From JAVKEN01 sp040221415 (GTDB lineage: Bacteria; Pseudomonadota; Alphaproteobacteria; Rickettsiales; JABSSG01): a stretch of DNA of 64,000 nucleotides. The stretch is from contig JAVKEN010000022.1 of NCBI GenBank assembly GCA_040221415.1, positions 62,001 through 126,000 on the forward strand, read 5' to 3'. The notes under the pieces were generated by a model. It saw nothing but the letters and a program-made list of their open reading frames with translations. It was not told where the DNA came from and did no database searches. Shown piece by piece: positions 11,301 through 18,958 of the stretch; within the stretch, counting starts at the first letter, position 1; each line of letters opens with the position of its first letter. The position numbers were made by a program, and so were the translations under genes.

Positions 11301-14300
11301 TTTCCCTAGCTGTTTGCCTTTCTGCTGCGGCAATCGCTTCCTTCCTTATTCTTTCTTCGCGATTTTGCGCAGTTTTTGCTTTTCTAGCAACGGACCTTTT
11401 TGAATGATCTCTTGCTGCAGCTTGAATTTTAGTCGCTGCACTTGCTAGCTCTCTGTCTTCAGATGCCTCGTCAACCTCTGGCAGCCTTTTATCCAATTCT
11501 TTTGATTTAGGCTTTTTAAGTGAAGGCTCAGGATCTTTTCTAGAACCCTGCAGAGGAGCGATATTTCTTGCTGCGGACTTCAACTCTTTCAGAGCTTCAG
11601 CTCTTTTAGCTTCTGCAAGCTTCTTGTCTTCTGCAGCTTTTACAGCTCCTGGAGAAGATTTAAGCTTTTTCTTATCCGCAGGTTTAGATAACTTTCTTTT
11701 TTCACCTCGGACTTTTTGTTGCACTCCCCTTGAAGATTTAATCAACTTTGCTGCCGCAGCTTCTCTTTCGGCTTCTTGCGCTGTGACGTGCGCCAACTCT
11801 GCTTTTGCTAAGAACGATCCTAACGATACTCCAGAATCTTTTTGTGCTTTAATCAAACGACCAGCAAGTTCAGCTTGTGCAGCTGGCCCTTTCCCCTTTG
11901 GGAAACTGATTGTTTTATCAGCAACTTTTATATGGCTTACTGGAGCTTGCAATAAGTCCTTCGCAACAGATTCAGCTAAATGCCTGCGAGAATCGTTACC
12001 GCGTTTTGCAGCCTGAGTCTTTATTGCAGCGGCTTTGGTTGATTCGTAAGCACTCTTTGCTGCACGACCCTTTGCAACCGCTTGCAATTTTGTTGCCGCT
12101 GCTTTCTGAGTTTTTAATTTTCTTAACTCTCTTCTCTCAGCTAATTCGCGTTTGGCTTTTGTTTTAGCAACAAAACCCTTACCAGCTTCTTGAATACGGG
12201 CAGCGGCAGATTGTTCTCGTAAAACTTGTTTCGCTGCGGCTTCTGAACTTTGTGTCTTCAAAGATTTATCGTTAGATTTTGTCTCTTTTGCACCCCTCCT
12301 AACAGGAGTTGCTGTATCAGCCATACTATGCCCAACTGAAAGATCAGAACGACTAGGACCCTGTACTGCACCGCTGCGTGCTTTGATTTTTTCTCTTGGT
12401 TCTTTAGTTTTTGGCCTTTCTTTTAAACCTGCATGCTTGGGCGCGGCAACTTCAGAATCAACATCAGACCTTCTAAATCTACCAGGACTCACTGACCTTC
12501 CAGATACTGTACTTCTTGACCTACTAGCAGATCTCTTAGGTTTATCAGGTTTTGCTGGAGCTGATAGAGACGGAACTGGGCTAGCTTTTCTTGGTCTACC
12601 TGGACGAGCGGGCTTTTCTGGCTTTGCTGGTCCAGAAGGGGCAACGGGTTGCGGAGCTGGGGAAGACTTTGCAGCCGCAGATTCTACAGAAGGAGAACTT
12701 TGTGTCTTCAAAGGTTTATCGTTGGATTTTGTATCTTTTGCGCCCCTCCTAACAGGAGTTGCCGTATCAGCCATACTATGTCCAACTGAAAGATCAGGGG
12801 ACGATATTTTTCCTCCTCCCTTTCTACCCCAATTTACTGTTTTGCGTGCAGGCGCTGTAACGGAAGGAGGTCTAGGAGCTGGTGGTGACGGAGCGGCCTC
12901 TGGCAACACAGCAGGTGTCTTTCTTGGCCTACCTGGACGAGATGGCTTCTCTGGCTTTGCTGGGCCAGAAGGTGCAACGGGTTGCGGAGCTGGGGAAGAC
13001 TTTGCAGCCGCAGACTTTCTAATAGCAGCATCACGAGCTCTTTGCTCTTTCGCTTCAACAGCAGATGGGGATGGCTTGAGCTTTCTTTTTGGGTTAGATA
13101 AAGTCTTTCTTTCAGCTTGGACTATTTTTTTAACATCCCTAGATGACTTAACAAAACTATCTACAGCAGCTTTCCGCTCTGCCTCTCTTGCTTCTTTCAC
13201 CCGTTTAACAGCGTTAGCAACCTTTTCATTATGCGCTGCTGCTTTTGACTTTCTAGCATCTTTTACAGACTTAGCTCTTTTAGCTGCCGCTTCTTGTTTA
13301 GCAGTCATCTTGCCAACACTGTCTGCTTCAGCCTCCGCAAGCAAAGCTTTGCGTCTTCTTGCAGCTTCTGCTCTTGCTTCAATTGGACTTAACCTCTTTT
13401 TAACAGGAGTAGTTGGACCAGACTCAGCTAATTTAGCTCTGGCAGTTTCTTTGCTTTGAGCCGCCCTAACTTCTGATTTTTTCCGCAAAGCGTCACGTTT
13501 AGCTTCGGCTTCAGCTGCTTCATTTGCAGCGACAGGTAATTTATCAACAGCTCTCGTTTTTCTTGGGCCTTTTAAAATAGGGCCTGCCCCAGGAGATTTC
13601 GGCGCAGACTCTGCCATTCTTGTTAAGCCTACTGTTGCTTTCTCTTTGGCTTTTATTTCTCTTGCTGCATCAACAAACCTTCGTGCAACAGCTGCACGCT
13701 TAGCTCTTTTTGCTTCTTTTTCCATTGCAGCTTGCCTAACCGCTTTATCCATTGCACCCTGCATCCTATATAAGAACCTGATATATGGCCTACTATGTTC
13801 AATTTTGTTAGAAATTTCGCCAAAGGTAGATCTAGCGGATAAACCGAATCCAGATGCAAGAGACGTTAAGGCACTCTCATGATCGCCAACTATTTCTTCT
13901 GATTTTATTCTTTCCAAATCCTCTGGAGACAGTTGATGACGTGGATTAGGGTCAAACCCCCTCATAATATCATTAAGCTTCATAAAAGCTGGCAAGGCAG
14001 GGTCACTAGGTGACAACTCATCTGCGCTTCCACTTTGCGCCACACGGGAAAGCAATTGTTTTACTTTAAGACGCTCTTCAGGCTTCAATGCGTTAATAGC
14101 TTGATCTAAAGTTTCAATTGGTTTCTCTCCAAAAAACCTACGACGCTCTTCTACAGTTCCTTTTTTGGTGACTCTATCAGCTTCTTCCCTAGCAGTTTCA
14201 GATCTATCCGAAGGTGGGGGTAAAGGTTCATCAACTCCTGAATCTACGGCAGGCTCACCTCTAGCAGCTGCTTTCAATCCACTTCTAAAACCCTCTTGAA

Positions 14301-14535
14301 TTGCTTGACTCGCGGCGTATTCCACAAGTTCTTTCTGAGAAAATCCAGGAATTGGAACTGCTGGCAAAGTGCCTGGATAGGCTGCGGGAAGACTTGGAGG
14401 TAAGCTATGCATTCCAAAGCCACCCCTCATTGCAGCAGGAAAGACTCCAGCTGCAGCAAGTCTGCTGCTTACAGTTGCATCTGTTGCAGCTGCATACAAA
14501 CCCTTTCTAGCTTTTCTTCTTAGTGCACCGCTCAC
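5350..14535 (-). CDS. Giant Lys/Ala/Arg-rich protein with IQ-like and AT-hook-like motifs (3061 aa)
   Basis: One uninterrupted frame of 9.2 kb, the largest gene here. The start is a GTG at 14535 with no clear ribosome binding site, so the exact start is uncertain. The N-terminus (MSGALRRKARKGLYAAATDA) is basic and Ala-rich. Most of the chain is Lys/Ala/Glu-rich helix, histone H1-like in composition. Seen directly: IQ-like motifs near residues 773 (ARIQEAGKGFVAK), 813 (TKLQAVAKGRAAK), 1032 (TKIQAAARDHSKR) and 1300 (TMLQAAFKGKATR); AT-hook-like cores PGRPRK near 535 and 647 and KRGRPVKK near 1103; repeated PGKGGAGKPKP / PGEGGAGKPK segments at about 2500-2720; a polyproline run near 2735; and a more folded, strand-rich C-terminal region (about 2750-2960) before a basic Ser/Arg tail (KKSRRNSL). 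A segment following the IQ motif is duplicated (about 850-920 and 1310-1380). IQ motifs bind calmodulin and AT-hooks bind AT-rich DNA in eukaryotes. A host-directed effector is the best inference. Confidence 0.85.
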   Translation of the reverse strand: MSGALRRKARKGLYAAATDATVSSRLAAAGVFPAAMRGGFGMHSLPPSLPAAYPGTLPAVPIPGFSQKELVEYAASQAIQEGFRSGLKAAARGEPAVDSGVDEPLPPPSDRSETAREEADRVTKKGTVEERRRFFGEKPIETLDQAINALKPEERLKVKQLLSRVAQSGSADELSPSDPALPAFMKLNDIMRGFDPNPRHQLSPEDLERIKSEEIVGDHESALTSLASGFGLSARSTFGEISNKIEHSRPYIRFLYRMQGAMDKAVRQAAMEKEAKRAKRAAVARRFVDAAREIKAKEKATVGLTRMAESAPKSPGAGPILKGPRKTRAVDKLPVAANEAAEAEAKRDALRKKSEVRAAQSKETARAKLAESGPTTPVKKRLSPIEARAEAARRRKALLAEAEADSVGKMTAKQEAAAKRAKSVKDARKSKAAAHNEKVANAVKRVKEAREAERKAAVDSFVKSSRDVKKIVQAERKTLSNPKRKLKPSPSAVEAKEQRARDAAIRKSAAAKSSPAPQPVAPSGPAKPEKPSRPGRPRKTPAVLPEAAPSPPAPRPPSVTAPARKTVNWGRKGGGKISSPDLSVGHSMADTATPVRRGAKDTKSNDKPLKTQSSPSVESAAAKSSPAPQPVAPSGPAKPEKPARPGRPRKASPVPSLSAPAKPDKPKRSASRSRSTVSGRSVSPGRFRRSDVDSEVAAPKHAGLKERPKTKEPREKIKARSGAVQGPSRSDLSVGHSMADTATPVRRGAKETKSNDKSLKTQSSEAAAKQVLREQSAAARIQEAGKGFVAKTKAKRELAERRELRKLKTQKAAATKLQAVAKGRAAKSAYESTKAAAIKTQAAKRGNDSRRHLAESVAKDLLQAPVSHIKVADKTISFPKGKGPAAQAELAGRLIKAQKDSGVSLGSFLAKAELAHVTAQEAEREAAAAKLIKSSRGVQQKVRGEKRKLSKPADKKKLKSSPGAVKAAEDKKLAEAKRAEALKELKSAARNIAPLQGSRKDPEPSLKKPKSKELDKRLPEVDEASEDRELASAATKIQAAARDHSKRSVARKAKTAQNREERIRKEAIAAAERQTAREKEAAKASLKEMAKKAPKAADKGPKLPEVKRGRPVKKMPLIMGEGVAEQNQKLGRTIADAQARTAARKAIKDVSKTAAEVAAAKEAAKSVGKEAASAAIKRAKAKALKGLKSIPVPEGSKAKDPELSAHKHRKKFKPVLAMAADEAAEEKAAEAAKAKAARKAHTKGIKSAKAARRKEDAARKLHEMADRKFEREYGAGLDKDAREKEKAAKSIGDRLRGEGAATMLQAAFKGKATRAQLQKESKLAQELAKKILANPVGPLEVFGQNISMPREGGEKELATRILNAQRSSADGFADFIKEAEKIHGEKVESSAAKKASKKASKRRSAHTKSVKSARRDQFVASQLEAKAAREAAKAEKKVRRDGKAAAEAAAAKAKEISASKALSSLATKYGAKKEADRKERAAAARDAIRAERRAVLDRPLVPVSALENGLRLELPKQKLPRGLRPFISSLAVAENGIRSIDPRAMQLALGMAREMERARQASQTLMIEDAPKSSKVPTAAKEDKAPRKSEPKRSTSKALTTRKPPVPDALMDRVTHAMLYGGRIKVPAGVGDFAVKINGVPVPLFKGGKPTKQLQAMARAFREARENPRLIEDLASPEVGGAVNDILTNVVHDRPARGESSPERDGEREMSGKGEGGKKSKEDIAKEVEAAEKALESSERRFKEATRNEEKAKRSEKELAEANAALAKSRKSKEKSDTALAKAEAAVKLAIGNLTKKQGHAKLTSGGSKKERKAAKEAAKEAVKKAKAELTKAKSDKAIAEKTAKAAAQEQSKFEKSVGQKDTLAKKDREVASKGGGVSAAKEALRKAEHSLGQLRREEFRINPEKLKGVNKGLGAKSKGADKGVPYSDSELASTSRSDRRKKSKDAKRAARAAAEAQTAGILAEGTKQIAARKTKIAARNAPSPAADAAPESPKPVAKRTSRKRGREEIGRGLRSSDMSPAARAAAVETSLSEQLGGPGSDWTDPSPLVAPTTELAPPPPPTEVPKGVGDEASRQKAEPASAPKPKLSTKRNKKSKADKPLDIHNKQQMAAARRKVASERRRKGREAPAVRLASAKARKREIKLLPEQSALISNIADLASRSDLSHDERRSELKPVLRKYFKSFVRGNEDHPTGSLTDAASYIAYDKGLREDVEDILPDILPDVIPDKGTRDRVVKKLGIGKTKAAGEALMEAGLIEAQEAERVHGKPGRKDKDLESKYSELKSAAFCERDPKKKREALSKAVDFIKENTALKDASKKLSALQTHAKAQGMEEVVESKKAVVKEAHTTARKQAASAKAVKADVNRTVEQVRKAGGRDAARMEAAIAAAKRQTAEEGLAKEETKREEKRAAAAAAAADRARVEKEGLPEVGDRVENKTSRRAAEEAKRIEAAAAERAAAEQQAMVAEDKTPPGEGGVGTPRPLAEGGKSVAPATEPGKGGAGKPKPTAKPEEKVRDEVTPGEGGAGKPKLPVKKSRVRQTADEAGGRASRTGGSVRRVAEPGAADHASSRSAAEKAAKDAEAAREVELNKKAEAFRARKDKERALGALKSNVASAKDEGTEPGKGGAGKPKPTAKPEEKVRDAVIPGEGGAGVPEPEEKGRAEPGKGGAGKPNPRTPSTEPGGGKGGARVSSGEPGQGAEPGAAARASSKPAEKGESSVIQTSGDESTTPTPPPPPPRKKPTLAVAVGGVRQEVLAEMVKFFADADTKDPSKDEGKTTNRYAIGASDPHTEITTSATALGMEFDENSNLKTESAKKKERYAKALHSALEGSKVGGLTGIPESVKENIHQRRAQVNHAVHNKVTEKQQEQGTTVETEAGVEKFSLFASDKQPAGVIEIHKDENNVITSLEASGIEGKEGVEGRKFSFTIPRTDEFGNNLEGAYDSIEYSYDKKQEKFVVSSITILENGKEFGESKLAPELIEKMQKDLEKTKLLGAAAAVVRDGGVTPARITRTASAGSIRSASDGLFGSSVAPAEDVSGSKSPVRTPPVEGEGKKSRRNSL
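12250..12345. repeat. Near-identical internal repeat in giant gene, copy 1
   Basis: Closely similar to 12710-12801 (a few substitutions). Both encode DLSVGHSMADTATPVRRGAK followed by a Thr/Lys/Ser-rich stretch of the 3061-residue protein. Confidence 0.75.
12710..12801. repeat. Near-identical internal repeat in giant gene, copy 2
   Basis: Partner of 12250-12345. The adjacent segment KSSPAPQPVAPSGPAKPEKP with its PGRPRK core is also duplicated, so the duplicated unit is longer than this block. Confidence 0.75.
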
Positions 14536-14617
14536 GAAACAAACTACTACTTATACCAGCAGACTATTCTAGTTCGTAAAGGTTAATTTTGTGTTAAAGA
14601 AACTGTTTTATGAGATA

Positions 14618-15301
14618 TTAACGAGATCTCCCAGTTGACTGAGGTTTACGCGCAACTGTTCGTGGTGTACGCGTTGTACGGCGTCTTCGAGATTTAGGTT
14701 GCTTACGACGATCCCTTGTAGATTTCTTCTCTGATTTTTTTGGATCTTCATGCTGCATAGACTCAATAATTGCATTCGCAATTGTATCTGAGTGTTTACG
14801 CTTAAAAATTTTGTCCTTGGATAAATCGGAAAAATGTTTCTCGATAAAATCATCCAGTCCTTTTTCTTTAATTATTTCATCAACTAGCTGCTCTGGTGAA
14901 AATTGATCAAACTCATCCGGAATCAAAGAATGTTTCTTAAGTATTTTATGAATTACTTTTTTCCGAATCTCATTATGATCCCTCGCTTTTTCTTTTTCTG
15001 ACTTTGAGAGGATTTTATAATCCGAAGGATCAACGTCCATTTCTTCAACCAACGGCATTATTCTTTTCTTCTCATGCAAGTAAGTATCTACTTCTTTTGG
15101 CATCAGATCAGAAGCGGTTCTACTCTCATTTTGATTTCCATGCTTGATACGATACAGCCAAGGATTGAAGCGATTTTGTTTTACTAAAGCATTATATACA
15201 TCTTGTATTGATGTCTTACCTTCAGGTAAATTAAAAGTTTCCCACACATCTTGATAAGTAATGTCCATATAGAATCTGTCTGAACCTTTTGGTGTAGTCA
15301 T
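14618..15301 (-). CDS. Helical protein with strongly basic, NLS-like C-terminus (227 aa)
   Basis: ATG at 15301 overlaps the stop of the upstream gene as ATGA, so the two are translationally coupled. The first 170 residues are charged and helical (FYMDITYQDVWETFNLPEG...). The last 40 are extremely basic (KQPKSRRRRTTRTPRTVARK), like a nuclear localisation signal, a nucleic-acid-binding tail or a basic type IV secretion C-terminus. No family is recognised. It lies between the 3061-residue and 490-residue genes in the same minus-strand run. Confidence 0.75.
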   Translation of the reverse strand: MTTPKGSDRFYMDITYQDVWETFNLPEGKTSIQDVYNALVKQNRFNPWLYRIKHGNQNESRTASDLMPKEVDTYLHEKKRIMPLVEEMDVDPSDYKILSKSEKEKARDHNEIRKKVIHKILKKHSLIPDEFDQFSPEQLVDEIIKEKGLDDFIEKHFSDLSKDKIFKRKHSDTIANAIIESMQHEDPKKSEKKSTRDRRKQPKSRRRRTTRTPRTVARKPQSTGRSR

Positions 15302-16767
15302 TTTTTCTTACCTCTTTCACTCATTTTAGAATAATAACTTTTACTAGCAGCCTTACTTGCTTCTTTGGCTTTTCTTGCCTGTACCTCTTTAGTAACCGGC
15401 GTTACAGGAGCAGCCTTAGGGGAAGACTTACTGGCAACTTCAACACCTAATGCCGCACTTATTTCGCTTGCTTTCTTTTCTGGAGATTCTTTTTGAGGAA
15501 TTGGTTCTGATTTCTCTGGCGCTGCTTCCTGTTTTGTTGTTTCCTGCTTTGGTAAAGAGGTGTCAATGCCATCAGATAAGCGGGCCGCTGCTACTGCTGA
15601 CTTTCCTTCGTCAGCCGCTTTGGTTGCGCCTTTTGCCGCTGTGGAAATCTCTATATCAGTTTCAGCAGCAGGAGCTTTGACGACATCACTAGCTAGCGCA
15701 GTTATCTCCGCCTCAACTGCTTCCGACTTTCTTTCTGCCGCTTGCTCTTGCTCCTTCTGAACAATTTTAAAGAACTCCCCAGGCAAAATAAATCCAGCAA
15801 TTGACCTGCCATCTTTTGCTGCTCTTTCAGCACTTTGAGCGGATGCAAGCTCACGCCTTTTAGATTTAAGTTTAGATTCCATCTCTTTGTATTTTTCAAC
15901 TTTTTGCTTACGCAGAGCTTCTTCCTGCTTTTTAGAGAGGCCTTCTTTTTTCTCGCTTAAAGCTTCGGTTTTTTTAGCAAATTTCTCAGCTGCATCTTTA
16001 AACTTATTTAATTTATCAACATCCTTCTGGGAAATATCACCACCCTTGGCAATATTTTCTTCTATCTCGTCAATGTGACCTTTGAGAATCCCTGTAAGCT
16101 CACGGTAAGCCTGGAGCTTGAGCTTAGTTAATCTAAGCTGCTCACGGTTTTTCTTAATTTGCTCCTCTAAAGATAGATCTTCACCGCGTGCCTTTGACTT
16201 CGTTTTTGCTGATTGCAAATCATCACGCTCATGCGGGTCTACATTGTGACCTTCTCTCTTACGTGCTTCTTCAGCTGGATCAACACCGTAAATTTCCTTT
16301 TGAAGCTCGGCTATTTTTTTGTTGGCTTCATCAACACCTGATTCTATAAAGCCTTTTTCATCTGAGTGTGAAGGGTCGTCCTGAGTTAATCCTTGTGATT
16401 CTTTTATTTGAGCTTTTATCTGAGATATTCGACGATCTGCACTTCGCGCTAGAGATGCAAAGAATCCAAGCTCCGGCTCATCATCCTCTTTGTGAATTTG
16501 AGCTAAATGACTTTCAATTGAACCACCCTCTGATTCAGCACGAATCTCTGCAATACGGTGATTTGTTTCTTCAATTTTTTGGCCGAAAAACCCTCCAGGT
16601 CTACTTCTAGGAATTACTCCTGCAACTTCCGCCCTTCTAATTGCCCGCGCACGTCGGTTAACATCAAGAAGTATCTGCCCTTCAAGTGCTGAAGAAAAAT
16701 CTTCGGAATCACCTCGAGAAGCATCTACCTTATCAACTAAGCTTGTTATAAAACTACGATATTCCAT
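15298..16767 (-). CDS. Coiled-coil Lys/Glu/Ala-rich protein (489 aa)
   Basis: I place the start at ATG 16767 (MEYRSFITSLVDKVDASRGD), with AGGG six bases upstream. The GTG directly before it is possible but too close to that site. The protein is almost entirely charged helix with long coiled coils (about residues 70-320), then Ala/Ser/Pro/Lys-rich sequence ending in a basic tail (SERGKKK). Three segments share an IDRRI/ANKKIAEL-like pattern (RIAEIRAESEGG, RRISQIKAQIKES, KKIAELQKEIYG), each followed by a short acidic linker, which suggests a three-fold internal repeat. The next gene starts inside its stop codon. No family is recognised. Confidence 0.8.
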   Translation of the reverse strand: MEYRSFITSLVDKVDASRGDSEDFSSALEGQILLDVNRRARAIRRAEVAGVIPRSRPGGFFGQKIEETNHRIAEIRAESEGGSIESHLAQIHKEDDEPELGFFASLARSADRRISQIKAQIKESQGLTQDDPSHSDEKGFIESGVDEANKKIAELQKEIYGVDPAEEARKREGHNVDPHERDDLQSAKTKSKARGEDLSLEEQIKKNREQLRLTKLKLQAYRELTGILKGHIDEIEENIAKGGDISQKDVDKLNKFKDAAEKFAKKTEALSEKKEGLSKKQEEALRKQKVEKYKEMESKLKSKRRELASAQSAERAAKDGRSIAGFILPGEFFKIVQKEQEQAAERKSEAVEAEITALASDVVKAPAAETDIEISTAAKGATKAADEGKSAVAAARLSDGIDTSLPKQETTKQEAAPEKSEPIPQKESPEKKASEISAALGVEVASKSSPKAAPVTPVTKEVQARKAKEASKAASKSYYSKMSERGKKK

Positions 16768-16778
16768 CACGCACCCTA

Positions 16779-16846
16779 AAATGCAATTGCATTTAAAATT
16801 ATTTACAAATGCATACTAACATTAATTTACTAATAAATAATTAATG
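16779..16846. promoter_or_regulatory. Two dyad-symmetric elements upstream of the 489-aa gene
   Basis: A perfect 16-base palindrome (AAATGCAATTGCATTT, 16779-16794) ends 12 bases before the chosen ATG. A second perfect inverted repeat lies at 16820-16846, with 8-base arms CATTAATT / AATTAATG and an 11-base loop. The first could be an operator or a ribosome-site-masking hairpin; the second an AT-rich hairpin after the upstream gene. The functions are inferred from symmetry only. Confidence 0.4.
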
Positions 16847-16861
16847 TATCCAGTGCTGGCT

Positions 16862-17458
16862 CTATTTCTCGGAATATGAAATGTAAATATCTACCCCGTC
16901 ACTATAGTAAACTTCGAAATCTACTTTGTAATCACGAACGTAATCATCATTATTATCAAAGTATTGATCAATGTCTTTCCAGCCATCAATTACAAGCTGA
17001 GGTCGGAAACCTTTTGCACTTTTTTTAGAAAACACCAAATATTTGCCAACAGGAATTGTTACATACGAGTAATCTTCAAGCTTCCTGTTTACAGATGCAA
17101 CCTCAGTACCTGCTGTTAATTTATATTTACCACCATTACCATACTCTGAATAAACCCCATAAAACCTGTTTCCCGCAACTGAATCAGGAATTTTAGAAGC
17201 TATTTTATTTGAGTGGAATTTCTTCCATAATTTTTCGATTAGCTCTTTTTGAGTCTCCATTGAATAGTCATAAGAACTTTCAACTGAATTACCAACTACA
17301 ATTATTGGGCGATTAATAAAACCCTCATGAGGCTTTATTGCATTCATAAAGAAAGTCGAGTAAAGCATCCAACACCCAACAATAGCGACCACCACACCAA
17401 TTGCTATTGTTATAAATTTTTGTGATTTTAAATCGTCTAGCTTTTTAACAACTTTCAT
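16862..17458 (-). CDS. Membrane-anchored effector-binding-domain protein (GyrI/Cass2-like)
   Basis: Residues about 15-40 form one transmembrane helix after a basic N-terminus (MKVVKKLDDLKSQKF). The remaining ~150 residues match the AraC effector-binding/GyrI-like fold in its integron-cassette (Cass2-like) form: FYGVYSEYGNGGKYKLTAG, YVTIPVGKYLVFSKK, VIDGWKDIDQYF and VDFEVYYSDGVDIYIS follow the family order. Such domains bind small ligands, often as the sensor part of regulators; here no DNA-binding domain is attached. The single N-terminal helix would place the domain in the periplasm or keep it tethered. Start: ATG with AGGAAAGG upstream. The fold call is from recognisable motifs and the ligand is unknown. 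Confidence 0.75.
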   Translation of the reverse strand: MKVVKKLDDLKSQKFITIAIGVVVAIVGCWMLYSTFFMNAIKPHEGFINRPIIVVGNSVESSYDYSMETQKELIEKLWKKFHSNKIASKIPDSVAGNRFYGVYSEYGNGGKYKLTAGTEVASVNRKLEDYSYVTIPVGKYLVFSKKSAKGFRPQLVIDGWKDIDQYFDNNDDYVRDYKVDFEVYYSDGVDIYISYSEK

Positions 17459-17529
17459 TTCCTTTCCTGTGATTGTTACAAAAAGATGTTATAAAATTCC
17501 AATATTAAAAGCAAGACTATAGTGAGCCT

Positions 17530-17748
17530 TTAAGATTCTGAGTCGTCATAATTTACGCCACCAGTAACATCGATCCCCCAAGGGTTATTATTTATTTCGA
17601 ATGTTTTTGGATGACCCTCAAACGAATTAACAAATGCTGCACCACTTGCAAGAGCTATAGAGGATCCAAAGATAATTATAAACAGTAAACAAAGGCACTC
17701 CGAATTATCAACTACATATTCTTCTTCTATTTCAAACCTACCAGCCAT
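17530..17748 (-). CDS. Small single-pass membrane protein (72 aa)
   Basis: ATG at 17748 follows an AAGGA site. An acidic N-terminus (MAGRFEIEEEYVVDNSE) precedes CLCLLFIIIFGSSIALASGA, one hydrophobic helix, and then a short polar tail (NPWGIDVTGGVNYDDSES). It starts 21 bases after the stop of the acidic 253-residue gene and is probably in the same transcript. No family is recognised. Confidence 0.6.
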   Translation of the reverse strand: MAGRFEIEEEYVVDNSECLCLLFIIIFGSSIALASGAAFVNSFEGHPKTFEINNNPWGIDVTGGVNYDDSES

Positions 17749-17769
17749 AATTTTATCCTTATTATGTTA

Positions 17770-18531
17770 CTATCTTGATGCCCCATCATATTGGTGGTTA
17801 AAACCTCCAAATCCAGCGCCTCCATCATCTCCTAGTACGCCAGGATCGTCATCAGCTCTTTCAACTTCTCCTGCCACTCTTAAAACCTCAGCTAATACTT
17901 CGGCCGCTCCTAAAACCGCAGCTACTTGAGCTCTTGCTGCCTCTACTTCTGGAACCACTTCTACTACAAAAACCTCCTCTTCTGGAACATTATCACCCCC
18001 TTCCGCACCAATGTCATCCTCCTCTTCAAAAGCAAGCATATCAATATCCAGCTCAACTACGTTTTCGCCATTAATCACTTCTCTTTCAATCGCAATGTTA
18101 CCATTTTCTATATAGCCACGTCTTATAGCCTGATCAACATTATTGTCGACGTTATAAAAGCGAAATTCTACATTGTGGAATCCAGCATCGTAAATAGCAC
18201 GCATAAATTGCTCTCTATGATCAGCATTATCCTCAACGATATTAGGAGCTATGAAATTGACAAGATATCTTTCATCTTCCCTTGGGATGATAAGATATAT
18301 TCCCCTTTCAGCATCATCGTACAACTCTTCTAAAGCTTGCCGAATTGGAGCATCTATAGCAGGAATGACAAAATCACCCTCCTCTGCTTCAACTTCAGCG
18401 CCAGCAACCTCTTCATCTTCCGCTGGGGGCTCTTCCTCTAGCACTTCAGCTTCGGCGTCTTCTTCCTCTTCTTCTGGCGCCTCTCCATTTACTAACGGAT
18501 TATCAACTACATCATCATCTTCAGGTGGCAT
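17770..18531 (-). CDS. Hyperacidic protein with small alpha/beta core (253 aa)
   Basis: Begins with ATG after GAGGGAAAG. The first 75 residues are almost all Glu, Asp, Ala and Pro (EEEEEDAEAEVLEEEPPAED). The middle (about 75-185) looks folded: YLIIPREDERYLVNFIAPNI, a helix, then FHNVEFRFYNVDNNVDQA. It ends with a second acidic stretch and a short neutral tail. The strand-helix-strand core resembles those of neighbouring genes at 20423, 20895 and 24135, so they may be diverged paralogues (inference). No named family. Confidence 0.7.
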   Translation of the reverse strand: MPPEDDDVVDNPLVNGEAPEEEEEDAEAEVLEEEPPAEDEEVAGAEVEAEEGDFVIPAIDAPIRQALEELYDDAERGIYLIIPREDERYLVNFIAPNIVEDNADHREQFMRAIYDAGFHNVEFRFYNVDNNVDQAIRRGYIENGNIAIEREVINGENVVELDIDMLAFEEEDDIGAEGGDNVPEEEVFVVEVVPEVEAARAQVAAVLGAAEVLAEVLRVAGEVERADDDPGVLGDDGGAGFGGFNHQYDGASR

Positions 18532-18653
18532 CTTTCCCTCTATTTTTTATCTAAAATTTTTTACTAAAAGCATCATCATTTGCTGATTATGAATCTTAGA
18601 TAAAATAAAATAAAAAAACCAGCCTATAAGTGAAATCTTTTGTCTTTTTAAAC

Positions 18654-18914
18654 TTAGCTTTCTTCAGTAACTGACATTAGATCTCCGCTAGGAGCCATGG
18701 ATGGCGTCACTTCACCTCCGAAACAGCCAAAGCAACTCACAGACATGGAGGCACCTTCTCCTTCTCCGCCGCCGCCTTCACCTTCTCCTTCGCCTTCTCC
18801 GCCTACTTCACCTTCATCACCTCCCATTTCTCTACGCAGTTCAGCCTGAGCAACTTCAACCATTGGCGCTGTGTCAAATGAAAACGTATGACCGAAATAT
18901 TGCATTTGAATCAT
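18654..18914 (-). pseudogene. Gly/Glu-rich ORF, probable frameshifted 3' part of an acidic-tail gene
   Basis: The frame reads MIQMQYFGHTFSFDTAPMVE, then a Gly/Glu repeat tract, then a CFGCFGG Cys pair. The ATG has no ribosome binding site. Upstream the same frame stays open to about 18984 and encodes coding-like sequence (SYSEEIVVDAAKNCPDFEF) without any start codon. The upstream ORF (18959-19135) ends in the overlapping frame, so the simplest reading is one gene split by a single frameshift near 18960-18985. It could instead be an independent short gene. Confidence 0.45.
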
Positions 18915-18958
18915 TGGAGGAAATTCAAAATCAGGACAATTTTTAGCAGCATCTACTA

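Noticed and set aside
5350..14535. Giant protein as a Sca-type autotransporter
   Set aside because: There is no signal peptide and the C-terminus is not a beta-barrel; the chain is basic, Lys/Ala-rich and ends in a Ser/Arg tail.
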